Source of the DNA: Sabulibacter ruber
GTDB taxonomy: Bacteria > Bacteroidota > Bacteroidia > Cytophagales > Hymenobacteraceae
Length of the DNA stretch: 64,000 bases
Reading direction: 5' to 3'
Assembly (NCBI RefSeq): GCF_017355955.1
Contig: NZ_JAFFID010000001.1
Coordinates: 1,426,001 to 1,490,000, forward strand
Below are positions 34,501 through 42,622 of this stretch, piece by piece. The position numbers and the translations under genes were made by a program. Each line of letters starts with the position of its first letter. Within the stretch, counting starts at the first letter, position 1. The notes beneath the pieces were generated by a model. The model was given only the letters and a program-made list of their open reading frames with translations, was not told where the DNA came from and made no database searches.

Positions 34501-34814
34501 GAATCCGGCGCCAAGGTCACGTTGATAGTGGTCCTACCATTGATGGCTACTTCCTGCGGCTGGAACCCGATGTAAGAAAACACGAGTGTTCCAGTACCAC
34601 CGGGCACAGAAAGGGAGAAATTTCCTTCAATATCGGTCGCATTGGCGGTGGTGGTTCCCTTCAGAAGCACAGTCACTCCTGGAAGACCCTCCTTTTTGTC
34701 GTCCGTCACCTTTCCTTTGATGGTAACCGCCTGAGAAAAGGCGCTTGTTACGGCTGTAAAGAGAAAGATAAGCACCAGCAGGCACCGGCTCTTCTTAAGT
34801 AATGTTTGTTGCAT
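31554..34814 (-). CDS. SusC/RagA-family TonB-linked outer-membrane transporter (susC2)
   Basis: 1086 residues from the ATG at 34814, which places the signal peptide MQQTLLKKSRCLLVLIFLFT at the very start; the frame to 34859 adds 15 residues ahead of it and is less likely. Order: signal (cleaved near AFSQ), carboxypeptidase-like domain (TIKGKVTDDKKEGLPGVTVL), SusC signature VVVGYQPVTRKELTSAVSSV, plug (YIVDGIQVEN, STAIYGARGANGVIVITTKG) and the barrel to SRFVLGGVNVTF. It imports oligosaccharides with TonB energy. It is encoded with SusD2, the beta-helix lipoprotein and the DUF4861 protein. Operator 34883-34896 lies 69 bp upstream. Confidence 0.95.
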   Translation of the reverse strand: MQQTLLKKSRCLLVLIFLFTAVTSAFSQAVTIKGKVTDDKKEGLPGVTVLLKGTTTANATDIEGNFSLSVPGGTGTLVFSYIGFQPQEVAINGRTTINVTLAPDSKAIDEVVVVGYQPVTRKELTSAVSSVNAKQIQDVPVSTAAEALAGRLAGVQVNTSEGQPGAEITIRVRGGNSITQSNEPLYIVDGIQVENALSFLSPQEIQSIDVLKDAASTAIYGARGANGVIVITTKGGREMPTQVTYNGFAGVRQIVNKLDVMNPYDFVQYQYQVYNYNQDQQTRDGFRDRYGRFEDLDIYKNMPTTDWQEEVFGRAAFSQTHVVGVTGGTKATSFNFTLNHVDEEGIMLNSGNVRTLASLKFDHSVNDRFKVGFTTRYSRQEIEGVGTSSTGTQSTNRLRNSVRYMPFVAPGFEDQVDDFNPLDFDRTNLTSPVLLANQELRYDRRNDIIFNGYASLDLVKNLTFKSVFGINSTDRNREEFNGVVTPVARQNNAQPVVNLSGGQQYSITNSNTLSYRKKFGEDHNITALLGQEIWKRDSKTNGVQVRWLPTDITPEQAFAGIQKATPPAGLIQSPATTGESGEALFSLFGSVGYNYKERYRANVALRRDESSLFAPQHRTGYFPTFSLAWHIGDEFFMEGTKDWLNDLKVRFGYGAVGNNRIGPDQWRTVFESTTNDGYAFTEAVTPGLVANVLANPNLKWETTISKNLALDFSLWNSRLNGSIDFYDNATNDLLLNAQIPTTSGYTFQLQNVGKTRNKGVELQLDGVLVDKGDLSWTANFNVTHQKNRIVSLGTDTQGQPLKSYTVSSGWITNTYQDFLVEVGKPVGQFYGYVTDGYYTLDDFNATFNQATNTWTYALKEGVANSQNIALGNRLPQPGDLKLKDLTPDNGTSMIGTDDRTVLGNNQPKFFGGLNQQVTYKGFDLSLFINFSYGAKVYNANRLEFTTLYEYKDNNMLTLMNDRWKWYDANGALVTNPEQLAEMNKNTKYWTPGRGQYFLHSFGIEDGSFLRISNLTIGYSLPEALLKRTRVISKFRVYATVNNLATITGYSGYDPEANTRRNALTPGVDYAAYPRSRFVLGGVNVTF

Positions 34815-34882
34815 AGACAGCAATTTGATTTTTGATAAAATGATAGGAACAGGAAGCAAGGCGGCTGAAGTGCATTATTCTG

Positions 34883-34896
34883 CGCAACCGATTGCA
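34883..34896. promoter_or_regulatory. LacI-type operator upstream of susC2
   Basis: CGCAACCGATTGCA; the reverse complement TGCAATCGGTTGCG fits the shared consensus TGYAATCGKTTGCN. It lies between the putative susC2 -7 box (34923-34930) and the start codon, where a bound repressor could block transcription. Confidence 0.65.
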
Positions 34897-34922
34897 TATT
34901 TAGCATTTATTAAAATCAAACA

Positions 34923-34930
34923 CAAAATTA
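34923..34930 (-). promoter_or_regulatory. Putative Bacteroidota -7 promoter element of susC2
   Basis: The minus strand reads TAATTTTG, an exact match to the Bacteroidota -7 consensus TAnnTTTG. No clear -33 TTTG was found at the right spacing, so this is tentative. Confidence 0.4.
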
Positions 34931-35083
34931 TTTGCCATTATTTTAAGACTTTTATAAATACACCCAGCTACAGCCGCCGTGATTAACATTTTTTTATTAT
35001 GTTAGCAGAGCATTAAAACCTCTCCAATGGAAATGGATGAATATTTTTCTACCCTACCATAGCTCAACTGATTGATAAATTCG

Positions 35084-35104
35084 TAATTTGCGCAAACGAT
35101 TACA
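35084..35104 (+). promoter_or_regulatory. Promoter-like box and LacI-type operator of the kduI operon
   Basis: TAATTTG (35084-35090, close to TAnnTTTG) is followed directly by the operator CGCAAACGATTACA (35091-35104). Its reverse complement TGTAATCGTTTGCG fits the shared consensus. The overlap with the expected transcription start fits repression. The start codon of kduI is at 35122. As the regulator gene lies in this unit, autoregulation is likely. Confidence 0.6.
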
Positions 35105-35121
35105 TCATTAAGACCAAATCT

Positions 35122-35964
35122 ATGCCCCTGCACCATACCACCCGTCATGCCATCCACCCCGCCGATGCCAAGGGTTACGACACCCAGAAATTGCGCGAGG
35201 CTTTCCTGATTGAGGAATTGTTCAGACCAGACTCCATTGAACTGGTCTATACTTTATATGACAGACTCATTGTAGGAGGCGTACACCCCGTGGAAGGCCC
35301 CGTAAGACTGGAGACGTTCCCCACCCTTCGTTCTGAAAACTTCCTGGACCGTCGGGAAATTGGCATCATCAACGTGGGTGTGGAAAGCACCGTCACCGTG
35401 GAAGGGGAAGCGTACCCCCTGGCACCCAAAGAAGCGTTATATATAGGAAAAGGCGTGAAAGACGTGGTGTTCCATCCGGCCGCAAATGGCGGAGCTACCC
35501 GCTTCTACTTCAACTCCGCTCCTGCCCACCACACCTACCCTACCAAGAAGGTGACCTTGGCGGAAGCCGAAACCGTAGAACTGGGTTCCCTGGAGACCGC
35601 CAACGCCCGCACTATCAGAAAAGTGTTGATCAACTCTGTGGTGGAAACCTGTCAACTGCAGATGGGCGTGACGGAACTGAAAACCGGCAGCGTCTGGAAC
35701 ACCATGCCGGCCCACACCCACGACCGCCGCATGGAGGCTTACTTCTATTTTGAATTACCCGAGGACCAGGTGGTGTGCCACTTTATGGGCGAGCCCGATG
35801 AAACCCGCCATCTTTGGGTGAAAAACCACCAGGCCATCATTTCGCCGCCATGGTCCATCCACAGCGGCGCCGGAACCTCCAACTACACCTTTATCTGGGG
35901 AATGGCCGGTGAGAACTTGGATTACAACGACATGGACAAAGTAGCCACCACTGACCTGAAATAG
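35122..35964 (+). CDS. kduI: 5-dehydro-4-deoxy-D-glucuronate isomerase
   Basis: 280 residues, the normal KduI length. It isomerises 5-keto-4-deoxyuronate, the product of unsaturated uronate release by GH105, to 2,5-diketo-3-deoxygluconate in the cytoplasm. Family-typical stretches include HPADAKGYDTQKLREAFLIE, LYDRLIVGGVHPVEGPVRLE and REIGIINVGV. The zinc site is visible as MPAHTHDRRMEAY with His198, His200 and Glu205, and His247 in PPWSIHSGAG. First gene of the plus-strand uronate operon; kduD starts 6 bp after its stop. Operator 35091-35104 lies just upstream. Confidence 0.96.
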   Translation: MPLHHTTRHAIHPADAKGYDTQKLREAFLIEELFRPDSIELVYTLYDRLIVGGVHPVEGPVRLETFPTLRSENFLDRREIGIINVGVESTVTVEGEAYPLAPKEALYIGKGVKDVVFHPAANGGATRFYFNSAPAHHTYPTKKVTLAEAETVELGSLETANARTIRKVLINSVVETCQLQMGVTELKTGSVWNTMPAHTHDRRMEAYFYFELPEDQVVCHFMGEPDETRHLWVKNHQAIISPPWSIHSGAGTSNYTFIWGMAGENLDYNDMDKVATTDLK

Positions 35965-35970
35965 CCGTTT

Positions 35971-36759
35971 ATGACCCATTTATTTGATTTAACTGGCAAA
36001 GTAGCCCTGGTAACCGGTGCCACCCACGGCCTAGGGATGGCCATGGCCACAGCCCTGGGCAAAGCAGGAGCTACGTTGGTAGTGAATGGCAACACGCCGG
36101 AGAAAATGGAGCGTGCCCTGGAGCAGTACCGGGCCGAAGGCCTGGACGTGAAAGGCTATTTGTTTGACGTGACCAATGAAGATTTGGCCAAAGAGAACGT
36201 AGAACGCATTGAGCAGGAAGTGGGTCCCATTTCCATTCTGGTGAACAACGCCGGCATGATCAAGCGTATTCCGGCTTTGGAGATGGACGTGGCCGACTTT
36301 AGGAAAGTGCTGGACGTGGACTTGACCGGTCCGTTCATCATGTCCAAACAAGTGGGCAAGTACATGGTGCAGCGCCAGGAAGGCAAGATCATCAATATCT
36401 GCTCTATGATGAGCGAACTGGGTCGCGATACGGTTACCGCGTATTCCGCCGCTAAAGGTGGCCTGAAAATGCTCACTAGGAACCTAGCCACTGAGTGGGC
36501 GCGGTACAACGTGCAGGTGAACGGCATCGGGCCGGGGTATTTTGCCACGGACCAGACCGCACCTATCCGCGTGGACGGGCACCCTTTTAATGAATTTATC
36601 ATCCACCGTACCCCGGCCGGACGCTGGGGCGATCCGGAGGATCTGGCGGGCGCCACCATCTTTTTGGCGAGCCGGGCCAGTGAATTCGTGAACGGGCAGA
36701 TTTTGTACGTAGATGGGGGCATTCTGGCCACCATAGGAAAACCCAGCAACGAAAAGTGA
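35971..36759 (+). CDS. kduD: 2-deoxy-D-gluconate 3-dehydrogenase (KduD), SDR family
   Basis: 262 residues, classical short-chain dehydrogenase. The cofactor motif TGATHGLGMAMA is at about 16-27 and NNAGM at about 91. The active site has Tyr158 and Lys162 in YSAAKGG, preceded by the conserved Ser region ICSMMSELG. It reduces 2,5-diketo-3-deoxygluconate to 2-keto-3-deoxygluconate with NADH or NADPH. The C-terminal GRWGDPEDLAGATIFLASRA and VDGGILATIG are normal for KduD. Encoded directly after kduI and 46 bp before the LacI-type regulator. Confidence 0.93.
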   Translation: MTHLFDLTGKVALVTGATHGLGMAMATALGKAGATLVVNGNTPEKMERALEQYRAEGLDVKGYLFDVTNEDLAKENVERIEQEVGPISILVNNAGMIKRIPALEMDVADFRKVLDVDLTGPFIMSKQVGKYMVQRQEGKIINICSMMSELGRDTVTAYSAAKGGLKMLTRNLATEWARYNVQVNGIGPGYFATDQTAPIRVDGHPFNEFIIHRTPAGRWGDPEDLAGATIFLASRASEFVNGQILYVDGGILATIGKPSNEK

Positions 36760-36805
36760 TCTCTTGCTGGGCGGGGAAGGTTATTGACTATTTGAACGTA
36801 CTTAC

Positions 36806-37861
36806 ATGGCGAGCAACAACATGGGCAGCAAACCAAAGGTGACTATTCACCACATAGCTGAAAAGCTCAACATTACGGCATCAACGGTTTCCAGGGCGTT
36901 AAATGACAACCCCCGGATCAGTGAGGTCACCAAAAAAGCGGTGCTGAAAGCAGCCAAACAGCTGAACTATCAGCCAAACAACATCGCCGCCGCACTCCGG
37001 AACGGGAGAAGCTACATCATCGGGATCATTGTGCCAACCGCTGACAGGGCGTTCTTTGCCTCGGTGGTGCGCGGGATTGAGGAAATCGCCAACAAGCTCA
37101 ACTACAAGGTGATCATCTGCCAGTCTTATGACAACTATGAGAAAGAGGTGCAGACCATTGACGCGCTGCTGAGCGCCCGCGTGGACGGCATCATCGCCTC
37201 CATTGGCAAGAACACCGAGAACTTTGACCATTACAAGCGGCCCCAGGAAAAAGGGATTCCGCTGGTCTTGTTTGACCGTACCACCGATGCCCTGGAGGTA
37301 AGCCAGGTAGTGATTGATGACTACCTGGGCGCGTACAAAGTAGTGGAGCACCTTATTCAGCAGGGTTGCCGCCGCATCGCGCATTTTACCAGCCCCAAAA
37401 AGGTGAGCGTATTCAAGGAGCGCCTGCGCGGGTACACGGATGCCCTGCGCGACCACGATATACCTTATGACGAGGAACTGGTGATCAAGAGCAACCTGCA
37501 GCTGGAAGACGGCCGCGAGAGCATGCAGAAACTGCTGGAGCTGGACCTAAAGCCAGACGCGGTTTTCTCTGCCTCAGACTACGGTGCCATGGGCGCCATG
37601 CAGGTACTCAAGGAGAAAAAAATCAGGATTCCGGAGGAGATTGCTTTGGCAGGATTCGGGAACGAGCCGTTTACCTCGTTCTCAGACCCGGCGCTTACCA
37701 CCGTGGACCAGTTCAGCTTAACCATGGGCCGCATCACCGCTGAGCTGTTTTTTGAGCATTTCAAAGCCGGAGACAAAAAACTGGTCCCTCAGAAAACGGT
37801 CCTCAAACCCGAGCTCATCATCAGAGGCTCTTCGCTCAGGAATCCTTCCAAGAAAAAGTAA
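36806..37861 (+). CDS. LacI/GalR-family transcriptional regulator of the pectin locus
   Basis: 351 residues. The N-terminal helix-turn-helix reads TIHHIAEKLNITASTVSRAL (about 10-29), followed by the hinge LNYQPNNIAAALRNGRSY with the minor-groove-binding region. A periplasmic-binding-protein-like ligand domain then runs from IGIIVPTADRAFFASVVRGI (about 70) to the end. LacI proteins bind CG-centred palindromes; five such sites with one consensus occur in this window. The gene sits inside the kduI-kduD unit. The likely inducer is a pathway intermediate such as 2-keto-3-deoxygluconate or galacturonate; this is inference. No hybrid two-component system or anti-sigma pair, the usual regulators of Bacteroidota glycan loci, is present here. 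Confidence 0.9.
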   Translation: MASNNMGSKPKVTIHHIAEKLNITASTVSRALNDNPRISEVTKKAVLKAAKQLNYQPNNIAAALRNGRSYIIGIIVPTADRAFFASVVRGIEEIANKLNYKVIICQSYDNYEKEVQTIDALLSARVDGIIASIGKNTENFDHYKRPQEKGIPLVLFDRTTDALEVSQVVIDDYLGAYKVVEHLIQQGCRRIAHFTSPKKVSVFKERLRGYTDALRDHDIPYDEELVIKSNLQLEDGRESMQKLLELDLKPDAVFSASDYGAMGAMQVLKEKKIRIPEEIALAGFGNEPFTSFSDPALTTVDQFSLTMGRITAELFFEHFKAGDKKLVPQKTVLKPELIIRGSSLRNPSKKK

Positions 37862-37890
37862 ATCCTGAAAGTAAGATTAACTCCTGAAGG

Positions 37891-37928
37891 CCTGTTTTGG
37901 GCCTGCATTTCATAAAACATCCCAAAAA
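37891..37928. repeat. Imperfect palindrome between the regulator and uxaB
   Basis: GTTTTGGGCCTG ... CATCCCAAAAAC, a relaxed member of the GTTTT-GGGC palindrome family. It fills the 84-bp spacer ahead of uxaB. Confidence 0.35.
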
Positions 37929-37945
37929 CGAAACACCAGAATTGT

Positions 37946-39370
37946 ATGCAAGCATTGAACAGAAATAACGCCCAGGTCACGCAGCAACGGCCAACCAAAG
38001 TGGTTCAGTTTGGCGAGGGTAACTTCCTCCGCGGTTTCGTGGATTGGATCATTGATATCCTGAACGAGAAAACCGACTTTAACGGTGGCGTGGAAATTGT
38101 TCAACCGCTGGACAAAGGCATCTATCAGTTGCTCAACAAGCAGGACGGCTTGTATCACCTGGTGCTGGAAGGAATCCAGGACGGGAATACCGTGCAGGAC
38201 ACCCGGCTGATTACCTGCGTGAACCACTCGCTCAGCCCGTACGCCCATTATGAGGAATATTTAAAATTAGGCGAGAACCCCGATTTGGAGTTCATCATCT
38301 CCAACACCACCGAGGCCGGCATCGCATTTGAGCCCGATGACGTCAACTTTGACACTACGCCTGGCTCCTTCCCGGGTAAACTCACGGCCTTATTGTACCG
38401 CAGGTTCACGCATTTCGCGGGGGCAAAAGACAAAGCCTTAACCATTATTCCATGCGAATTGATAGAGAAAAACGGGGAAAACCTGCGTACCACCGTGCTG
38501 CAATTCGCGCAGCACTGGAACCTGCCTGCTGAGTTTGTATCCTGGATTGAGAACGACACCATTTTCTGCAACACGCTGGTAGACCGCATCGTGCCGGGCT
38601 TCCCGAAGGACACCATCAAAGAGATTCAGCAGGAACTGGGCTTTGAGGACAACCTGGTGGTGAAGGCCGAGCCGTTCCACCTGTGGGTGATTGAAGCGCC
38701 GGAATCGGTGGCGAAAGCGTTCCCCACCGAGCAAGCCGATCTGCAGGTGAAATTCGTGGACGATCTTACCCCGTACAGAACCCGTAAGGTGCGCATCCTG
38801 AACGGCGCCCACACCGCCCTGGTCCCGGTGGCTTACTTGCAAGGCCTACGTACCGTGCGCGAAGCCGTGGAAGACGAAAAAGCCGGTACGTTCATCAAAG
38901 AAGCCATTTTTGAGGAAATCATCCCTACTTTGGACCTTTCCGCAGAGGAACTGAACCAGTTCGCTAACGACGTGATTGAGCGTTTCCAGAACCCGTTCAT
39001 CCGCCACGAGCTGCAATCCATCGCCCTCAACTCCGTGTCTAAATACAAGGTGCGCGTGCTGCCTTCAGTATTGGAATATCAGTACCGCAAAGGCCAACTG
39101 CCGCAGCGTTTGCTGCACTCGCTGGCGGCCTTGATCCTGTTTTACAAAGGCGAGTACAACGGCGAACCAACGCCGGTGAACGATACCCCAGAGGTGCTGG
39201 ATTTCTTCCAGGCGGCCTGGCAGAGAAACTCCGCCGCCGAGACCGTGCAAGTAGTGCTTTCTAACCAGGAGTTCTGGGGCACTGACCTGACCCAGGTAGA
39301 AGGCCTGGAGGCTTTGGTGAACCAGGAACTGGAAGCGCTGCAGCAACAAGAGCAGCTGAAAACTGTCTAA
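37946..39370 (+). CDS. uxaB: Tagaturonate reductase (altronate oxidoreductase)
   Basis: 474 residues, mannitol-dehydrogenase superfamily. The N-terminal NAD-binding segment is VVQFGEGNFLRGFVDWIIDI (about 19-38). Typical UxaB stretches follow: CELIEKNGENLRTTVLQFAQ, FCNTLVDRIVPGFPKD, and VRILNGAHTALVPVAYLQGL with the catalytic-domain His. It interconverts D-tagaturonate and D-altronate in the cytoplasm with NAD(H), the second step of galacturonate catabolism after UxaC. The next enzyme, altronate dehydratase, is not in the window. It follows the regulator gene by 84 bp and ends at an intrinsic terminator (39401). Confidence 0.93.
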   Translation: MQALNRNNAQVTQQRPTKVVQFGEGNFLRGFVDWIIDILNEKTDFNGGVEIVQPLDKGIYQLLNKQDGLYHLVLEGIQDGNTVQDTRLITCVNHSLSPYAHYEEYLKLGENPDLEFIISNTTEAGIAFEPDDVNFDTTPGSFPGKLTALLYRRFTHFAGAKDKALTIIPCELIEKNGENLRTTVLQFAQHWNLPAEFVSWIENDTIFCNTLVDRIVPGFPKDTIKEIQQELGFEDNLVVKAEPFHLWVIEAPESVAKAFPTEQADLQVKFVDDLTPYRTRKVRILNGAHTALVPVAYLQGLRTVREAVEDEKAGTFIKEAIFEEIIPTLDLSAEELNQFANDVIERFQNPFIRHELQSIALNSVSKYKVRVLPSVLEYQYRKGQLPQRLLHSLAALILFYKGEYNGEPTPVNDTPEVLDFFQAAWQRNSAAETVQVVLSNQEFWGTDLTQVEGLEALVNQELEALQQQEQLKTV

Positions 39371-39400
39371 AAGGCACTTATTCATACTCTTTTAACAAAA

Positions 39401-39434
39401 ACAGGCACCCACACAGGTGTTGGTGTCTGTTTTT
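39401..39434 (+). terminator. Intrinsic terminator after uxaB
   Basis: ACAGGCACCCACAC (39401-39414) pairs with GTGTTGGTGTCTGT (39417-39430) and is followed by TTTT. A second hairpin (39457-39500, CTGAAAAC ... GTTTTCAG arms) lies between it and uxaC. Confidence 0.65.
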
Positions 39435-39529
39435 GACCTATTTTAAGCGAATTACCCTGAAAACGCCCGAGTAGCTTACCGGCAATCGGGCTGTTTTCAG
39501 ATCTTTTACAGTATCCCAACGCTACGTTT

Positions 39530-40927
39530 ATGTCATTTTTAGACGACAACTTCTTACTTCAGACCAAGACCGCCCAAACGCTGTACCATGAGCATGCCAA
39601 GCACATGCCCATCATTGACTATCATTGCCACCTGAACCCCGCTGATATTGCCAACGACCGGAAGTTCAGGAACCTGACCCAAATCTGGCTGGAAGGCGAT
39701 CACTATAAATGGCGGGCCATGCGCACCAACGGCGTACCTGAGCGGTTCTGCACCGGCGATGCCGATGATTTCGAGAAGTTTGAGCACTGGGCCAAAACCG
39801 TTCCGCTTACCATGCGCAACCCCTTGTACCACTGGACGCACATGGAGCTGAAGCGCCCCTTCGGGATAAAAAAAATCCTGAAACCGGAGTCTGCCCGTGA
39901 AATCTATGACGCGGCCACCGAGATGCTGCAATCCGATGAATTCAGCGTGCGTGGCATCCTGAAGAAGATGAACGTAGTGACCATCTGCACCACCGATGAC
40001 CCCATCGATACCCTGGAACACCACCAGAAAATAGCCGCCGATGAATTCGGGATAAAGGTGTTGCCTACTTTCCGTCCGGATAAAGCGATGGCCATTGAGG
40101 ACGCCGGCTACCTGGGGTACCTGGAGAAACTGGAAGCCGCTTCGGGCATTTCCATCAGCAATTACCAAAGCCTGCTTGATGCTCTGAAACAGCGCCACGA
40201 CTTCTTCCACGCCCAGGGCGGACGCTTGTCTGACCACGGCCTGGAGACCATGTACGCCGAGGAATACACCGACCAGGAGATTGCCGCCATTTTTGAAAAA
40301 GCGCTGCAAAAACAGGCATTGACCAAAGAAGAGGTCCTGAAATTCAAATCTGCCATGCTGGTGGAACTGGCCCTGATGGATCATGCCAAAGGTTGGACGC
40401 AGCAGTTTCACCTGGGTGCGCTGCGCAACAACAACACCCGCATGATGCGCGAACTGGGCCCGGATACCGGCTTCGATTCCATCGGGGATTTTGACGTGGC
40501 CCGTCCTTTGGCTAAATTCATGGACAAACTGGACAACTCCAATCAGTTGGCCAAGACCATCCTCTACAACCTGAACCCGAGCCAGAACGAACTGTACGCC
40601 ACCATGATCGGCAACTTCAACGACGGCAGCACACCCGGTAAAATCCAGTACGGATCGGCGTGGTGGTTCCTTGACCAGAAGCAAGGCATGGAGGCCCAGA
40701 TGAACGCCCTGTCCAACATGGGCTTGCTGAGCCGCTTCGTGGGAATGCTCACCGATTCCCGCAGCTTCCTCTCCTACCCGCGCCACGAGTACTTTAGAAG
40801 AATCCTCTGCAACATGCTGGGCAACGATGTGGAGAACGGCGAACTTCCGGCTTCTGAACTGGATTGGATAGGTCAGATGGTGGAGAACATCTGCTACAAC
40901 AACGCGAAAAACTACTTCAATTTTTAA
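39530..40927 (+). CDS. uxaC: Uronate isomerase (glucuronate/galacturonate isomerase)
   Basis: 465 residues, normal UxaC length. It belongs to the amidohydrolase-like TIM-barrel family and starts its metal site with HMPIIDYHCHLNPADI (about 24-39). The family segments RFCTGDADDFEKFEHWAKTV, NPLYHWTHMELKRPFGI and CTTDDPIDTLEHH follow. The C-terminal GSAWWFLDQKQGMEAQMNAL and LTDSRSFLSYPRHEYFRRIL are signature UxaC strings. It isomerises galacturonate to tagaturonate (and glucuronate to fructuronate). Only 3 bp separate its stop from kdgK, so uxaC-kdgK-kdgA-transporter form one unit. Confidence 0.96.
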   Translation: MSFLDDNFLLQTKTAQTLYHEHAKHMPIIDYHCHLNPADIANDRKFRNLTQIWLEGDHYKWRAMRTNGVPERFCTGDADDFEKFEHWAKTVPLTMRNPLYHWTHMELKRPFGIKKILKPESAREIYDAATEMLQSDEFSVRGILKKMNVVTICTTDDPIDTLEHHQKIAADEFGIKVLPTFRPDKAMAIEDAGYLGYLEKLEAASGISISNYQSLLDALKQRHDFFHAQGGRLSDHGLETMYAEEYTDQEIAAIFEKALQKQALTKEEVLKFKSAMLVELALMDHAKGWTQQFHLGALRNNNTRMMRELGPDTGFDSIGDFDVARPLAKFMDKLDNSNQLAKTILYNLNPSQNELYATMIGNFNDGSTPGKIQYGSAWWFLDQKQGMEAQMNALSNMGLLSRFVGMLTDSRSFLSYPRHEYFRRILCNMLGNDVENGELPASELDWIGQMVENICYNNAKNYFNF

Positions 40928-40930
40928 GCT

Positions 40931-41959
40931 ATGACCCGCGGAAAAGTCTTATCATTTGGGGAGCTGCTGCTCAGAATCTGTCCGGATGGGCAAGGCCAAT
41001 GGCTGCAGGAGAATCGGTTGCCGTTCTACGTGGGCGGCGCCGAACTGAACGTAGCGACCGCCCTAGCGCTGTGGGGCGTTCCCTCGGCGTACCTCACGGC
41101 CCTGCCCGAGAACTTCGTGTCTGAGCAGTTGATCGGCTATATGCAGGAGCGCCAGATTGATACCAGCCCCGTGGTGCTGCAAGGCGACCGTGTGGGCCTT
41201 TATTACCTGCCTAAGGGAAAAGACCTCAAAAACGCCGGCGTGATCTATGACCGCGCGGGCTCGGCGTACGCCGATTTGAAAACCGGGACCATCAACTGGG
41301 ACCAGGTATTTGAAGGCGTGAGCTGGTTCCATTTCAGCGCCATCTGCCCGGCCATCAACCAGAACGTAGCCGAGGTCTGCGCCGAAGCCCTGCAAGCCGC
41401 CCAGGAACGTAACATCTTCGTTTCCCTGGACCTGAACTACCGCGCCAAGCTTTGGAAGTACGGGAAGGACCCGGTTGAGGTCATGCCATCGTTGGCAGTA
41501 TCCTGTAACCTAATCATGGGCAACGTGTGGGCCGCGAACAAAATGCTGGGCATGCCGCTGGAAGAGGAACTGGTGCAGGACATCGAGAAAGAGAAACTGC
41601 TGCAGCACGCCACCTTAACTTCGGAAGCAATTTTGAAAGAATTCCCCAAGTGCAAAATCGTGGCCAACACCTTCCGGTTCGATCACGGGCCGCAGGGCAT
41701 CCGCTACTTCACCACGCTCTATACCCAGGGCGAATTGCACGTGTCGCAGGAGTACGTGGTAGACAAGATCCTGGACAAAGTGGGCAGCGGCGACTGCTTC
41801 ATGGCCGGGCTCATTTATGGCTTTTACCACCAGCGCTCACCGCAGGAAACCCTGAAGTTTGCCACGGCGGCGGCCTTTAAGAAATTATTCATCGAAAGCG
41901 ACGCTACCACCAGCACGGTAGCCGAGATTGAGGAAACCATTCAAGCGTATGCCAAATAA
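40931..41959 (+). CDS. kdgK: 2-keto-3-deoxygluconate kinase (PfkB family)
   Basis: 342 residues, ribokinase/PfkB fold. The N-terminal substrate region has GELLLRICPDGQGQWLQEN and VGGAELNVATALALWG (about 36-51). The C-terminal PfkB signature reads DKVGSGDCFMAGLIYG, with catalytic base Asp288 in a GSGD form of the usual GAGD. It phosphorylates 2-keto-3-deoxygluconate to 2-keto-3-deoxy-6-phosphogluconate using ATP. This is the point where the unsaturated-uronate branch and the altronate branch meet. Its last 11 bases overlap the start of kdgA, a sign of translational coupling. Confidence 0.9.
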   Translation: MTRGKVLSFGELLLRICPDGQGQWLQENRLPFYVGGAELNVATALALWGVPSAYLTALPENFVSEQLIGYMQERQIDTSPVVLQGDRVGLYYLPKGKDLKNAGVIYDRAGSAYADLKTGTINWDQVFEGVSWFHFSAICPAINQNVAEVCAEALQAAQERNIFVSLDLNYRAKLWKYGKDPVEVMPSLAVSCNLIMGNVWAANKMLGMPLEEELVQDIEKEKLLQHATLTSEAILKEFPKCKIVANTFRFDHGPQGIRYFTTLYTQGELHVSQEYVVDKILDKVGSGDCFMAGLIYGFYHQRSPQETLKFATAAAFKKLFIESDATTSTVAEIEETIQAYAK

Positions 41960-42608
41960 AGAAACGGCCCTACAGGCCATCGTAAACCAAGGGCTTCTGC
42001 CGTTATTCTTCCATGAGGACCCGCAGCTGAGCCTGGACGTGGTAAAGGCCCTTTACCAGGCGGGCGTGAGAACGCTGGAGTACACCAACCGCGGATCGGC
42101 GGCGCTGGAAAACTTCACGTTTCTGAAACACGAGCTCAAAACGTACGAGGATCTGCACTTGGGCATCGGGACCATTAAAACCGTGCAACAGGCCAACGAT
42201 TTTCTCAAAGCCGGCGCCGATTACGTGGTGGCCCCTATTGTGGACCCGCAGGTGGGCAACCTGGTGCACGAAGCGGGTTTGCTCTGGATTCCGGGGTGCT
42301 TCACGCCCACGGAGATCCATTTGGCGCAGCAGGCGCAGGCGGCTTTGATCAAGATCTTCCCGGCTAACATTGTGGGTCCGGCGTTTGTGTCTTCCATCAA
42401 GGAGCTGTTCCCGGGTCAGTTGTTCATCCCTACCGGGGGCGTGGAAATGGAAGAGGAGAACTTCCGCACCTGGTTTAAAGCGGGCGTCTGTGCCGTGGGC
42501 ATGGGCAGCAAACTCATCAGCAAAGACATACTGGCCAACCGGCAGTTTGATACCTTACAGGATCTCACGGCACAAGCATTGGAATTAGCGCAGAAATGTA
42601 GAAAATAG
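41949..42608 (+). CDS. kdgA: KDPG/KHG aldolase
   Basis: 219 residues from the ATG at 41949, which overlaps the kdgK stop by 11 bp; an in-frame ATG at 41928 would extend deeper into kdgK and is less likely. Class I aldolase: Schiff-base Lys135 in ALIKIFPANIVGP and catalytic Glu44 in TLEYTNRG, matching the Glu/Lys pair of the Eda family. The phosphate-binding region GTIKTVQQANDFLKAGADYV is also clear. It cleaves 2-keto-3-deoxy-6-phosphogluconate to pyruvate and glyceraldehyde-3-phosphate, completing pectin sugar catabolism. The transporter gene follows 14 bp later. Confidence 0.93.
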   Translation: MPNKETALQAIVNQGLLPLFFHEDPQLSLDVVKALYQAGVRTLEYTNRGSAALENFTFLKHELKTYEDLHLGIGTIKTVQQANDFLKAGADYVVAPIVDPQVGNLVHEAGLLWIPGCFTPTEIHLAQQAQAALIKIFPANIVGPAFVSSIKELFPGQLFIPTGGVEMEEENFRTWFKAGVCAVGMGSKLISKDILANRQFDTLQDLTAQALELAQKCRK

Positions 42609-42622
42609 TTAACCCCGCCCTT

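Noticed and set aside
39554..40786. A 410-codon open frame antisense to uxaC
   Set aside because: The uxaC strand carries all family signatures; the antisense frame is compositionally a shadow.
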